64,000 bases of DNA from positions 1,532,582-1,596,581 of the forward strand of contig JACTAT010000038.1 of NCBI GenBank assembly GCA_014526335.1. Direction: 5' to 3'. Shown here in pieces: positions 1 through 10,806 of this stretch; position 1 is the first letter of the stretch; the number at the start of each line of letters is the position of its first letter. Position numbers and translations under genes: made by a program. The DNA comes from Chrysaora quinquecirrha. Taxonomy: Eukaryota; Cnidaria; Scyphozoa; Semaeostomeae; Pelagiidae. The notes under the pieces are model-generated. The model worked only from the letters and a program-made list of their open reading frames with translations. It was not told the DNA's origin and ran no database searches.

Positions 1-117
1 CTTTATAGGGTGTATTTCTTTTTCTTAAGTAGAATTTGTGCTTAAGATTTCATAACAGCTTCATTTTCAACCGTTGAATATTACAAATAACATCTCCTTC
101 TCCTTTTTTTCCTACAG

Positions 118-3100
118 GTGACAATCAAGTCAAAAGAGAGCCTTCAAACTACATCTCTTGTTGCTCAGGAATTCCACGCTATCACCAGAGCGATATGCTC
201 CCGTAACTACAAGGCAATAGCAAGTTGTGCTTGGAAAATTGCTGGACTTTGGCAAGAACTGGACAGCGTCATTGGCCGTGAAGTTGCATTAGAAAGTGCG
301 AGTGTATGTTCTTCAAAAGATTCAACGTTTAGGCTGAAAAATCCCGAAGCAGTAACTGAATTCTCCTTCGAGAAACAGAAGGCAGAGCTAGAGAGAAGAG
401 CCCCCCTTCTTTGGAAAATCGTCACTTCAGCTAGTTGTAATAAAAGAAATCTGGAAAGCAACAAAAAGAAGACAAGCCAGTCACTTACACCAGCACTCGT
501 ATCGGCAGCTTCAGTCATACTAAGATGCAGAAGTCGGAATATTGACATGAATGCGTCAGTGAATGGGATTCTACTTCGTCGGGGTGGTGTTGATAAAATG
601 ACAATCCGTCGTTTCAATCATCTGGCAATGAGTATTTCTTACAGGTGATTCACGATACAATTTTCCATGTTATATATGTTGTAAACTTTAAAACTATAAT
701 TCATGACTGTGATATAGCTAAAGCTAATTCTCTTAACATCTCCATTATTAGTTATTCATGATTACCTTGTCTTTTATAGGGTTATTTTGACGCTTCAAAG
801 TAGCCTTGGGAAAAACAATTGCGACCTGGTACGTGCATGGGCTGGTAAGCATCAATCTGAGGAACGACAGTCAAACACAGAAGCCCAAGAGCTTCCGTTG
901 ACGGACGACCTGCTGAATATCTCATTCGATATGGGGTGTGTCAACTTGGATGATGATTCCTCTGATGTGTCACCATTGCCAGATGTTCCTACTGAAGTCC
1001 GAACTCCTGCTACCCCAGCAACACAAAACCAAAAACCTTTCATTTTGGCTGGCGACAACGTGAATATAACTTCAAAGGCCCGCTACACATCAAAGAAGAC
1101 TGGGAATATGCAGAGAAATCTTTTTAACTGCATAGCCTCAAAGATCAGGGTTCCTTTCGAAAATCAAGAAATATCTGGTAAAGTTGACCGAAAAGTGATT
1201 CCCGAAGATGTACCTCTGACAGCTTTTTTACCATGTGATAAGGACAATGCAGCTCTTAGATCAGATTTGCGGCATCATATCGCATGGATTCTTGCCAAAC
1301 ATGTAAAAGAGTTACACTGGTTCCAGAAGTACCTCCCCAAATATCTCAGACATGAGTCTATGAAATACACGAAGCTGAAATCAGAAACGGTAAGTTTAAC
1401 TTCTCGGTTTCGAATGCTCAAATAATGTCTGACTATAATGTATAATGGTTATCTCTTTCTCAGCTAATATCTATTTTTTGTTGATTTCACAGGTGTGCCT
1501 TGGCGTCTTAGAGAAAGACGAAAACGTTAGCGCCGATATCATTGAAATAATGCAATTCCTGCAAAAATTTGTACCCGAATCGTCTAATGCCGACAAAGTT
1601 CTTTCTTTTGGGGACGAGCTGACGTGCGAGAGAGAACACAACGCACAAGAGGATCAGAGGGATGCGCCTTCACCAGAGAAACGTCTAGAAGGATTAGTAC
1701 CATGCATTGGTGATTTCCATTCATTGGGGAATTTTTTGTCTGTAAGAGCATGTCGAGATTGTTTTGCTTTTTTCATTCTCAAAATATAACCCAGGTCATA
1801 ATTTCTGCTTAACTCTTATCAACAATTTCATGACAAGAAACTAAAGGCAATTCTCTACCCTTTTAGGTAATTTGGAGTTTGCTCTATGATATTCAGTCTT
1901 CTGGTGATCAAGGCACACTGTATGCAGCAAGGAACTTCTTGAATGCTAGAAACGTACCCGTGGATCCGATGAGTGATGTCGATGCATGTTTAGAGTTCCT
2001 TGAAGAAAAGTACACAGCTTCCCTGGTTCTCGTTGCGTTCGATGCTATTAAGCAACGAGAAGTGCTTCGCTTGAATGTGGTTGCCCAGGAACAAGAAATG
2101 GTTATGAACGAAATACTTGACGCAATTTTGGACGAGTTTGTGATGCCTAGCGTTTCAGCTGATTGGAAATCAAGCGAAGAATCCCTCAGATGCAATATTT
2201 GCAATAAAAAGTATAAAAGAGTTGCGACTTTGAGAAAACATCAGAAGGAGAAGCACGGTCCTGGCCAGAACATCGTTCATGGGTACAAATGCAGGTTTTG
2301 TGGCAAGGGATACGTCAGGGAATCTTCAATGACAAAACACATCGAAAAGCATTTCAATGACCTTGGGGGAGCGTTCAGTCCTGAGTCGTTGGCCAAAGAG
2401 GTGCAAGATGCAGCAATGCTGAGAGAAAGGTCAGAAGATGTTATCGCTAATGAGGGTGCTGAAAATAATGAAAATGACAGTGATTATGTTTACAACTACA
2501 CTCGATGCTCCATCTTGCTTGGTTTGATGGCCTGTGATTTCAACGATGCAAGGAAATATGGGGATGGAGAAAGGATCATTCGACTATACAAGTATCTTTT
2601 CCTTATTTTCAAACTTGAAGGCAGGGTTAAATATGCCTATTACACTTTTCAGCTGTTGTGTCAAGTCTTCTATTTGCTGCCAGACAAACTAGCATTTCAT
2701 TTAATTCACAATCGCTTTGCAAACAACAAGGGTTTTCTGGATACAAATGTAGAAATAGATCGTGAAGTTGAACATTGGAATCGGATATTCAAAATGGACT
2801 GCAAAGAGTTCAATGGTAAGGTGACCACAAAAAGCATAGAGCGAGCAAGCTGTTCTTATCAAGCCGTTGATAATTTAATACAGTTATTTGACAGTCAAGC
2901 AGATGTGCATTCTCAATCTGGTAAGCATAGAAAACCTGACATACACGAAGACGTTGAGCGGCTCGCAGAACAACTAAAAGAACAAGAACTTTTTGCTTGT
3001 AAGCCTGGAAGACAGTACAATGCCTTTCCTGCTTTTCCCGAAAGTCTATTCAGCAGACTTGACATCCCATTATTGAAGGAATGGATGACCCAGAAGATAA

Positions 3101-3147
3101 AGAAATTTAGTAGTTTGAACGTTTATGATTATAATCAATCGAGATAG
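118..3147 (+). CDS. DUF6589-family protein with two C2H2 zinc fingers (5' partial, spliced)
   Basis: Four exons at 118-644, 780-1389, 1493-1741 and 1867-3147 join with GT-AG introns in matching phases (2/1, 0, 0) into one open frame of 888 codons plus stop; the true start lies upstream of the window. Exons 3-4 carry what I recognise as the DUF6589 pattern: FGDELTCERE near 1608-1635, IGDFHSLGNFLS near 1705-1741, and then GTLYAARNFLNARNV. The GD and DFH acidic/His motifs look like an RNase-H-fold nuclease or transposase core, which is inference. Two C2H2 fingers start at 2191 (CNIC...HQKEKH) and 2290 (CRFC...HIEKH), followed by the conserved RCSILLGLMACDFNDARKYG stretch. No stops or frameshifts are visible, unlike most genes here. 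It faces the RecQ-like gene at 3832-5854, 684 bp away. DNA binding by the fingers is likely; the biochemical role is unknown. Confidence 0.72.
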
Positions 3148-3831
3148 ACAACATTGTATATTTTAAAATTATTCTGCAAATTTATTTTATTAATAATTAG
3201 TGAACTTATTTCAGTTCAACAACAGTTCTACGATTCTATATTAAAGAAGAACTATTTATTTAAACAAAGGTGGAAATGAGAGACAAATAGACAATACTGT
3301 GTAATTTTATGCTCACTACTTACAATAAATACCCTAATACTGAAATTATTTCTTTTTGCATTACAATACTTCGCTGTACACAACTTTTGTTTATTTATAA
3401 AATATAGTTAAAACTGTATGCGAGTTTATGCTGATAATATGTTTCACTGAAAAGCTTTGTAAAACTATGCATGTAAACTTATGAATGAGAGTAAAAAACA
3501 GAAGGAAATGTTACTATTTTTATATACTGATGAATAGGAGTTATGGTACTCTGAAAGTTTCCTATAAACAGAAGTTGCAAATAAAACCTGGTATTTTTTT
3601 AAAAGTCTTCACCTTCATAGTAACACAGTGTCCCACAAAAGTTGCAAGGGCTGCATTATAAAACGTTTTTTTATTTTCTCATCTAATCTAATTTAGTTTA
3701 ATTGTCTTTGTGACTTTGATGACATGGCTAAGAGAAATGAATAATTATTTGCTTCAGTATAAAAAAATTATTACATATAACAAGTACTTCAAAGTATGTA
3801 TAAGTATAAGTATGTTCAAACAATCACCTTG
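3148..3831. other. AT-rich gap between two convergent genes
   Basis: No coding signal. It holds candidate polyadenylation signals (AATAAA at about 3325 and 3581) and long A/T runs, as expected for the shared 3' region of the two facing genes. Confidence 0.5.
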
Positions 3832-5854
3832 TTAGTCTGAATCAATAAAGTCATCTGATTCAAATTGAAAATTAGCTCTATATTTGGCTTGTCTAGCTGC
3901 TACTACATCGCTGTCATCAGTTTCTGAGTTTGAGTCACTATTCTCTTCATCACTTGTGCTGGATTCTTCTGATTCTCTGAGTTCCTTGTTTTCATTGGTT
4001 GCAGCCAAATTCCTTACTAAATGTTGTGATCTCACAGTTGCGACTATTTCAAAAATTTCTCCGATAAGTTGCCTGTCAAGCAAACTTGTGTGTTTCCAAA
4101 GTGCATTTGCATCACTAATTATATGAGCCTTGCAGACTATTTCACTGATGGCAGAAAGTGGAAATCCAGTTAGTATGTCATTTCCAACGAGTAAACTGGA
4201 GCAACCCAACACCTTTTCATTTCTAAGTAAAGTCAATTTTGTAGTCAAAACCTTTTAACCTGTCTCAGATATTGTAAATTCTTGCTGTTTAATAGCACCT
4301 GGATTTGCACTCTCTTTGTCACAGAAGATTTTCTCGATAGCAGTCAGAAAGCAAACTTTGTTGTCTCCACTGCAGGCATCACATACACAAATTTTAGCAC
4401 ATATATCACAACAAGCGTGTTTCTCTAAGCCAGTATTCTCAGTAATGTTCCCAAAATATTTCAATAGTGTCTGCCTCCTGCATGTGTTAGTGTTTTTAAC
4501 ATACAACTTCATTGCTGGGCTTGTGTTTGCAGAAGTGCATCTGGGAAACAATATTAACACTGCATTACTATTTATTCCATCTCTGCCAGCCCTACGACTT
4601 TCCTGCACATAATCATCGATATCACTTGGAGGACCATAATGCACAACTAAATGAAGGCCCTTGCAGTCAATGCCCATACCAAATGCTGTTGTTGCAAATA
4701 CAACACGTACAGAACCATCCTCACAAGCCATTGACTTAATAATATGATCTTTCACATCACTGTCTGTCCCTGCATGAAACATAGCATAGGGCCTTTTCTT
4801 GTAGTCAGAATAGATATCTTTGAAATGAATATCAAAAGTACGGTACAAAGTTCTGCAGTGTTTGTGACTTTGACAAAAAATTATTACCCTGGATGAATTG
4901 TAACCAGATACTCTTATTTCTTCAATAATCCATTGGAAAACTGCTGCTGGGTCATCTTTTTCAGCTTTTAAAACCACATATCTTATATTTCTACGATCAG
5001 GAATTTCAATTATTCTCAGGACTGACTGCATCTGCAAGTTGGTAATAATGGCTTTTTCAACGCTTGGTAGAGCTGTTGCAGTTAACGAGACAAATGGTAT
5101 TCTTTTTTTGCTGGTAATAAGAGAACGAAGTTCTGCTAATTTTGAGTAGTCTTCTCTGAAAGCTTTAGTATTTCTTCCATTTGCACCCCTACAAGAATTA
5201 GAAAATAAATTATTTTCAAATTTTCGCAAACTTACAACTCTACAAGAAACTCGGGAAAAATATACTGTATACTGCAAAATATGTGCAGGAGACAACTAGT
5301 CTATCTAGTTAAAATACTCACCATTTCACAATACAATGCCCTTCGTCCACTGCAACACAAACAAAACGTCCTTTCAAATCTTCTTGTCGGAATATGGATC
5401 TGTGTGTATCCAATACTGCCTCGGGAGATGCCAGCACGATTGAGCTGTCTTTCACTTGCTGCTGGACACTCTTTTGAAAATCATTTTCACTGGAAAGCAT
5501 CAACCGAGAGACTTTGATACCTTTGGCATTCAGTCCAATTATTTGATCTTTCATCAGTGATATCAAGGGCTGTATAACGATGACGATCGATTTCGTTGTC
5601 TTGGTCTGCATAATTTCTGCTATCCTCGATTTCCTCTCCTCTTCATCTGTTTTACTATCGTTTAAAATGTTGTAAAAATCGAATACATACGGCGCAAGTT
5701 GATACACCAGAGACTTCCCGGACCCTGTTGGCTGCGACAAAACTATATCTCGACCTTCCAATAACCCAGTTAATGCCTGAATTTGAAAATCTTTCAAAGA
5801 CAGAACGGAAAACACTTCTTTTGCCAAATCAACAGCATGATGTTGTGCCGCCAT
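3832..5854 (-). pseudogene. RecQ-like DExH helicase with one in-frame stop
   Basis: Exon 1 (5854-5322) and exon 2 (5188 downward) join in phase across a GTGAGT...TAG intron that splits a Trp codon. Residues 41-48 are the Walker A motif QPTGSGKS; motif Ia/Ib includes QPLISLMKDQ; motif II is DEGH (residues 170-173) rather than the usual DEAH. Exon 2 carries FVSLTAT (motif III), FATTAFGMGIDCKGLHLVVHYG (shown here as FATTAFGMGID then LHLVVHYG; motif V) and QESRRAGRDG (motif VI, where RecQ proteins usually have QExGRAGRDG). A cysteine cluster, CCDICAKICVCDAC, follows. Translation reaches a TAA at 4257-4255 after 488 aa, but the same frame continues for about 140 codons to 3832 with the sort of C-terminal tail (LLVGNDILTGFPL) seen in related proteins and an acidic end. 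So it is either a recently dead gene or a shortened protein. Predicted role: ATP-dependent 3'-5' DNA unwinding, probably serving a mobile element. Confidence 0.8.
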
Positions 5855-6025
5855 TTTGATATTTCTCAGAATTTGACTGGCCTTTCGTTGCAGATTGCCC
5901 GTTTAAATAGCAGTAAACACTGGTAAGGCAACCCCTTGCCGCCTTCAACAAACTGCTAACAGCTGGAAAATCTTTTGTCATTCTCCAGCGCTGAATGGCT
6001 AATTCTAGACTTCTGAGAGCACCGC

Positions 6026-6055
6026 CACCGGACAAGATCTTGTCCGGTGACGTCA
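6026..6055. promoter_or_regulatory. 24-bp perfect palindrome overlapping a consensus CRE
   Basis: Positions 6026-6049 are a perfect palindrome (half-site CACCGGACAAGA). Its right edge overlaps TGACGTCA at 6048-6055, the consensus CREB/ATF site. It lies about 170-200 bp upstream of the RecQ-like start codon at 5854. Promoter function is inferred from position. It could also be an internal mark of a transposon end. Confidence 0.5.
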
Positions 6056-6104
6056 AAATACAAAAGGAAAATCTCATTAATTATTCATGACTGCGGGAAA
6101 GGTA

Positions 6105-6185
6105 CAAGTCTATTTCTCTGGCACTCTCCTTTGTTCTGACATGGAATCGTGGATCCTAGGAGAAGGAAATCAAGAAATAGACTTG
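6105..6185. repeat. Inverted repeat, 13-bp perfect arms
   Basis: CAAGTCTATTTCT at 6105-6117 and its exact reverse complement at 6173-6185 enclose 55 nt. It lies at the outer flank of the RecQ-like gene, where the end of a mobile element would be expected. Confidence 0.5.
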
Positions 6186-6532
6186 GGGCAAGTCTAATTG
6201 CTGTGATACGAAAAAGCGACGAGGCCAAATAGTGGCTATGATGCAGATTACACCAAAAATGAAATATTTGGGTTAAAAGAAACGCGGTAAATTGGCAAAT
6301 GAAATTACTTTCACTCTCAATATGACATCCGTAGGACGTTGTATCCACCATTCAGTTCTGTTTTACAACCATTCCTTTCCAACATATTTTACATAGATTG
6401 AGTTATGTTACTTTTATAAACACGTGTAACGTCTAACTGCTCATTTTTGACTTGCTAGCTGTGAAAATATAATAAACTATGTAGCTTTCTGGGTGGAGGG
6501 TGGAGCATACACTTCTGGACAGAGGGACCAAT

Positions 6533-7485
6533 GTTCGGTACCGTTCAGTACAAGTTGAGTTTTCCTGGATGCGTTGATTCTATTTTTGAAAATTGTCGAA
6601 ATTTTTCGAGACGGGGGCAATTTTATCGTTGAGCGCTGTAGGGCCTAAGTTACGATATTCGGTACAAGTCGGGTTTTCCTGGAAAAACGGTTTGGGCTAG
6701 AAAAATCAAAACTACACCAGATTGTTGCCCTATGAATGTAGTTCTGGCGCATTGATTTTACTTTTGAAAATTGTCGAAATTTTCGAGACGGGGGCCAATT
6801 TTATCGTCGAGCGATGTAGGGCCTAAGTTACGATGTTGGGTACAAGTCGAGTTTTCCTGGAAAAACGATTTGGGCTAGAAAAATCAAAACTATACCAGTT
6901 TATTGACTTATGATTTTAGTTCTTGCGCATTGATTTTATTTTTGAAAATTGTCGAAATTTTCCAGACGGGGGCCAATTTCATCGTTGAGCGATGTAGGGC
7001 CTAAGATACAATGTTCGGTACAAGTCGAGTTTTCCTAGAAAAACAGTTTGGGCTAGAAATACCAAAACTACACCAGATTGTTGCCCTATGAATGTAGTTC
7101 TTGCGCATTGTTTTTATTTCTGAAAATTGTCGAAATTTTAGAGACGGGGGGCAATTTTATCGTTGAGCGATGTAGGGCCTAAGTTACGATGTTCGGTACA
7201 AGTTGAGTTCTCCTGGAAAAACAGTTTGGGCTAGAAATACCAAAACTACACCAGATTGTTGCCCTATGAATGTAGTTCTTGCGCATTTATTTTATTTTTG
7301 AAAATTGTTGAAATTTTCAAGACGGGGGCCAATTTTATCGTCGAGCGATGTAGGGCCTAAGTTACGATGTTCGGTACAAGTCGGGTTTTCCTGGAAAAAT
7401 GGTTTGGGCTAGAAAAATCAAAACTACACCAGTTTATTGCCCTATGAATGTAGTTCTTGCGCATTGATGTTATTTTTGAAAAATC
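6533..7485. repeat. 178-bp tandem satellite, about 5 copies
   Basis: The marker TTCGGTACAAG (with variants) recurs at 6658, 6836, 7014, 7192 and 7370, exactly 178 bp each time. Units also share the segments GAGACGGGGGCCAATTTTAT and GATGTAGGGCCTAAGTTACG. The first unit (from 6533) is about 53 bp short through an internal deletion, and the array ends near 7485 in a degenerate unit. No conserved reading frame was noted. Confidence 0.93.
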
Positions 7486-7504
7486 CCAACACGGGCCATT
7501 TGAT

Positions 7505-7553
7505 GTGAATCTGCGGCTATCTGCGGCCCAATCTACGGCCGAATCTACGGACA
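7505..7553. repeat. Short 11-12 bp minisatellite
   Basis: Four degenerate units of AATCTACGGCCG type (AATCTGCGGCT, ATCTGCGGCCC, AATCTACGGCCG, AATCTACGGAC) directly follow the 178-bp array. Confidence 0.6.
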
Positions 7554-7959
7554 AAAAGTAATTCATGGTGTGCCCTCTTGTGATCACGTGGTCAATCAAT
7601 TACACATTCAAAGAGTTGCGCCTTTGATTTATGCTGCCATTCCTGACCAGTGTTTTCTATTGACTATGGCTGTTCAAAGGACGTGTTTTGTACCAACCTT
7701 CTAGTCTCTATGCTCTTCTTTGGCAGAGTCCTTGTGGGAAAAACACCAGGTTTCATTGTTTTTCTGCTGGCATGTGGAAAAATTTGTCAATTAAATAACA
7801 GCACCCTTCAAAGGAGTCATGCATATACATATGTACATACAAAGAGACATTGTTTGTTTGTTTGTTTAGGCAGGTTTAAAAAATTAGCAGCAAAGCTGGT
7901 GTGGCCCTGCAAAATAAATTTGTAGAATAAAGACATATTATGGTATATCAAAAAAATAA

Positions 7960-8202
7960 TTAGTGAATAAGTAGATAAATAGCTATCGGCAGAAAATGTA
8001 ATTCACAAAGTAGTATTGTTTGTTCATTAATTTGTTTTTGCAAGCTCTTATCAGTCATATGATCCGTTGTTACGATGTGAATCAACTTGTTCCCCCATCT
8101 CGTGCTAAATTCGTCATTTTGGCCAGGAACTTGGAAAATTCCAATTCCTTTATGGATTCTGGCAGTATTGCAACCATTAATTGAGCAATTTGCTCCCAGC
8201 AT
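7960..8202 (-). pseudogene. THAP zinc-finger exon relic
   Basis: The minus strand encodes CSINGC near the start, FSTRWGN in the middle and LCELHF near the end, matching the C2CH layout of THAP DNA-binding domains (Cys-x4-Cys, a conserved Trp, Cys-x2-His-Phe). THAP domains in this kind of genome usually sit at the N-terminus of DNA-transposon transposases. No matching catalytic region was found nearby on the minus strand, so this looks like an isolated remnant or a single exon. Confidence 0.55.
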
Positions 8203-9150
8203 AAGTAAAATATATCTTGTAACATTTGATTAACTCTTATGAATATTGTAAAATGGGTTGAAGGCAATAAAAAATTCACAAACTGATGATGCACTGTCAG
8301 GTAGACTGGGTAAGAGAAAAACCCCGACAATAAGTAAGAACAATAGAGCCTTTGTTTGTTTTAAGACTACAGTTCTCTCTTATGACTATGCGGAAACCTT
8401 TGTGGATCTGGTTCATGTCCACAATGTGACGAACAATTTGACAATCAGAAAAAACCACCAAATTATGAATATTGCAATTATCCTCTTAGCGGTAGTTTTG
8501 TCAGGAAAAAAGCCAAGACAAACCTGAAGCAAGAAAGCTGTGCTTATCATCACAGTTGAAGATGACATTTTCTCCATGAGAACGACGCCAAAAACGATCT
8601 CTGCTTTGTCACAATCTGCAAAAAAGCGGGAAAAAAATATGCTATTGCTCTTAATGCTTGACGGAAAGGTCAGCTTTTGTTAATGAAGCCCTTCTTGCGA
8701 GCACATAACTGCCGCTGAGACATCTAAGTCTTGTCCCATTTACAAGAATGATGCCTTCACAGAAGAAGATTTTTCCTTGCTGAATGATACAGGAAATATG
8801 ATTATCAAAATAAAATAATATAATGCAAGTCAAATGCCAACATGGGTAAAAGTGGGCAAGTCTTCTATGTTAGAGTTTGAAAGCCCAGTACAGAGTTGGA
8901 GGTTGGCCTTTGTCAAATTTAATTTAGGCTAGATTCTTCAGTGAACTCTGATTGTTGATTTTTAAAGTGTGCATCACGCTCATGGAAGGCACTAATAATG
9001 AAGTAAAAAAAGTCTCGCCAACCAAATCTCTGTGTGCATTTACATCTGGCAATACCAGCACAGAAAATACATGAACCACAGCTACAGTTTTGAACACAGC
9101 TACAGTTTTGAACATTGATGTAATTTTTCATTGTTTTATCCTTTACGTTT
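8203..9150. other. No recognisable gene
   Basis: Only short frames occur. A minus-strand stretch at 8919-9131 is cysteine-rich (repeated CSCVQNCSCGSC) because of a 14-16 bp direct duplication around 9080-9115; I do not recognise it as a domain. Confidence 0.4.
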
Positions 9151-9249
9151 AACCATAGTCAATAGAAAAAAGACTCTTCTCTTTTCTATTGACTATGGTT
9201 TAACAGGTCCTTCAATGCTAACAGAATTTCAATTCTCAACAAGTAAACA

Positions 9250-9353
9250 TGTAATTATAATCATAATTATAATTATCACTTTCAATAAAATTATGACTTT
9301 CAATAAAAATATTATAATATTATAATTATAATTATAATTATAATTATAATTCA
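9250..9353. repeat. AATT/ATAATT low-complexity tract
   Basis: Near-uninterrupted ATTATA-type repeats, including an ATAATTATAATT run at about 9310-9350. Confidence 0.85.
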
Positions 9354-10441
9354 GGTACATAAAACCTGTATACAATCAAGTGTTATTGCCCACTTTGAAA
9401 GATGTTCAAGTATTTTGCCTATCTTCAATCAATACAATCAGTCGGGGGAGGGGGGGTTGGTATGTGTCTTTAGAACGAGAATTTTGAAAAAATCGAAGTT
9501 TCCCAGCATTTCTGGCGGGGATTGTAGTTCATTTTTCTTTGTCGTAAATATTTCCTTTTCGAGACTGCATGCACACTAGTCACACATCAGAATTTCAGAG
9601 ATCCAGGTATGATAGGGAGGCTATGGGGGAAATGTGATGGATGTTTTCAAGAACCAAAGCCTGGTTTACTCCAGATATAACAAGTGTAATACCATATAGT
9701 TATCTCAATTTCAGATTCGTATTTGTATATTTGATGCATCTATGAACTGTGTGTAATTTGCAATTGATGCTTATTGCAGTGGAGCTGCCATTTGGTGAAC
9801 ATTCTGCTCTCTTGAATACACTCAGGGTAATTTCATTGTCCGGGGTTTGTTCTCATTCCAATCTTGATAACACCTATGTTTTGCATCCAAGCTTCTGACC
9901 TTAAATTTTAAAGGGAGTGACTATTGGAATAGGCCATGTCATACACATGTCATACACACCAACTCCTCTTATGTCAAGTCTGAACTTAGTCTCCTTCATT
10001 CCTTTGAAATGCTTTTAAATGCATTAATTGGAGTACAAAATTTAAAGTCTTATAAAGGACCAAAAATTTCTATTCATTGTGACATCTGCATACCAGCTGG
10101 TAACAAAAAGAGATGCAACAGATAATGAAGATGACCTACTGATTTCCTCTTATAAACACCGTGGCGTTTATTACAAAATCAGGATTTTAAATGCGATGTT
10201 AAATAGAGGAAGGTGTTTATCAGAGGCTGGCGTTTATTACAAAACGAGAAATGAGAAAAAGATAAACTGACTTTAAACAATATTTGCTTTCCAAAAAAGA
10301 AAAGATTGTGTGAAAAATGTAGAGTTCACACAAGAAGCTTTCACGTTATGGTAAAATAAAGAAGAATTTATTGATAGAAAACAAGTAAAATTCGTTTAAA
10401 CTATTTGTTATTTCATGTTTGGTCTTTTTCTAAAAAGTGCC

Positions 10442-10560
10442 GCCCTCTAGAATGCGGCGTTTAATAGATGGCAGCGTGCATTAGAAGGCAACGTTTATTA
10501 TGATCGTTCGTTTAATGGAGGGTAGCGTTTATCTGAGGGGGGCGTTTATTTGAGGAAATA
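10442..10560. repeat. 17-bp minisatellite, 6-7 degenerate units
   Basis: Units of exactly 17 nt start at 10459 (GTTTAATAGATGGCAGC, GTGCATTAGAAGGCAAC, GTTTATTATGATCGTTC, GTTTAATGGAGGGTAGC, GTTTATCTGAGGGGGGC and so on). Related GTTTATCAGAGGCTGGC units also occur at about 10165-10250, so a longer array may have been broken up. Confidence 0.75.
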
Positions 10561-10580
10561 TGGTAATTCATCCAGTGCCC

Positions 10581-10806
10581 GGAACTTCCAGGTGCTTAGT
10601 AGTCCGGGTGCTGGCGGCATGACCTACTTGCAATTTCGGCGGGACTTTTAAAATTTGGATAAATGTGTTCATCATCGTACTAGAAATACGAATCTACCTG
10701 TTGGCCATGTTGAATTTTCTTGTGAGGCGCCCCCAACGCGATTTTGTGTTTCGACTGAAGTAGGCCTGTTTTGCTTCGAAAGCGCCATTTTCTTCAACGA
10801 TTTCAA
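10581..10806. repeat. Left arm of a long imperfect inverted repeat
   Basis: Its reverse complement matches 13655-13889 over about 230 bp with mismatches and small gaps. Shared blocks include AGTCCGGGTGCTG, GCGGGACTTTTAA, CCTGTTGGCCAT and GAATTTTCTTGTGAG. The minus strand of this arm and the plus strand of the other both read ATGGCCAACAG followed by GT, which could be a duplicated first exon and donor site, or chance within a terminal repeat. Confidence 0.75.

Larger units (their letters stand above)
7653..9200. repeat. 17-bp motif in direct and inverted copies, with a 19-bp hairpin
   Basis: TTTTCTATTGACTATGG occurs at 7653-7669, inverted at 9153-9169 and direct again at 9182-9198. The last two form a hairpin with a perfect 19-bp stem (9151-9169 with 9182-9200) and a 12-nt loop. 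The outer pair could be terminal inverted repeats of a decayed element of about 1.5 kb holding the THAP relic at 7960-8202; no target duplication is obvious. Confidence 0.5.

Noticed and set aside
7650..7925. 91-codon plus-strand frame with hydrophobic stretch
   Set aside because: It begins inside the 17-bp repeat motif and shows no family or splice support.
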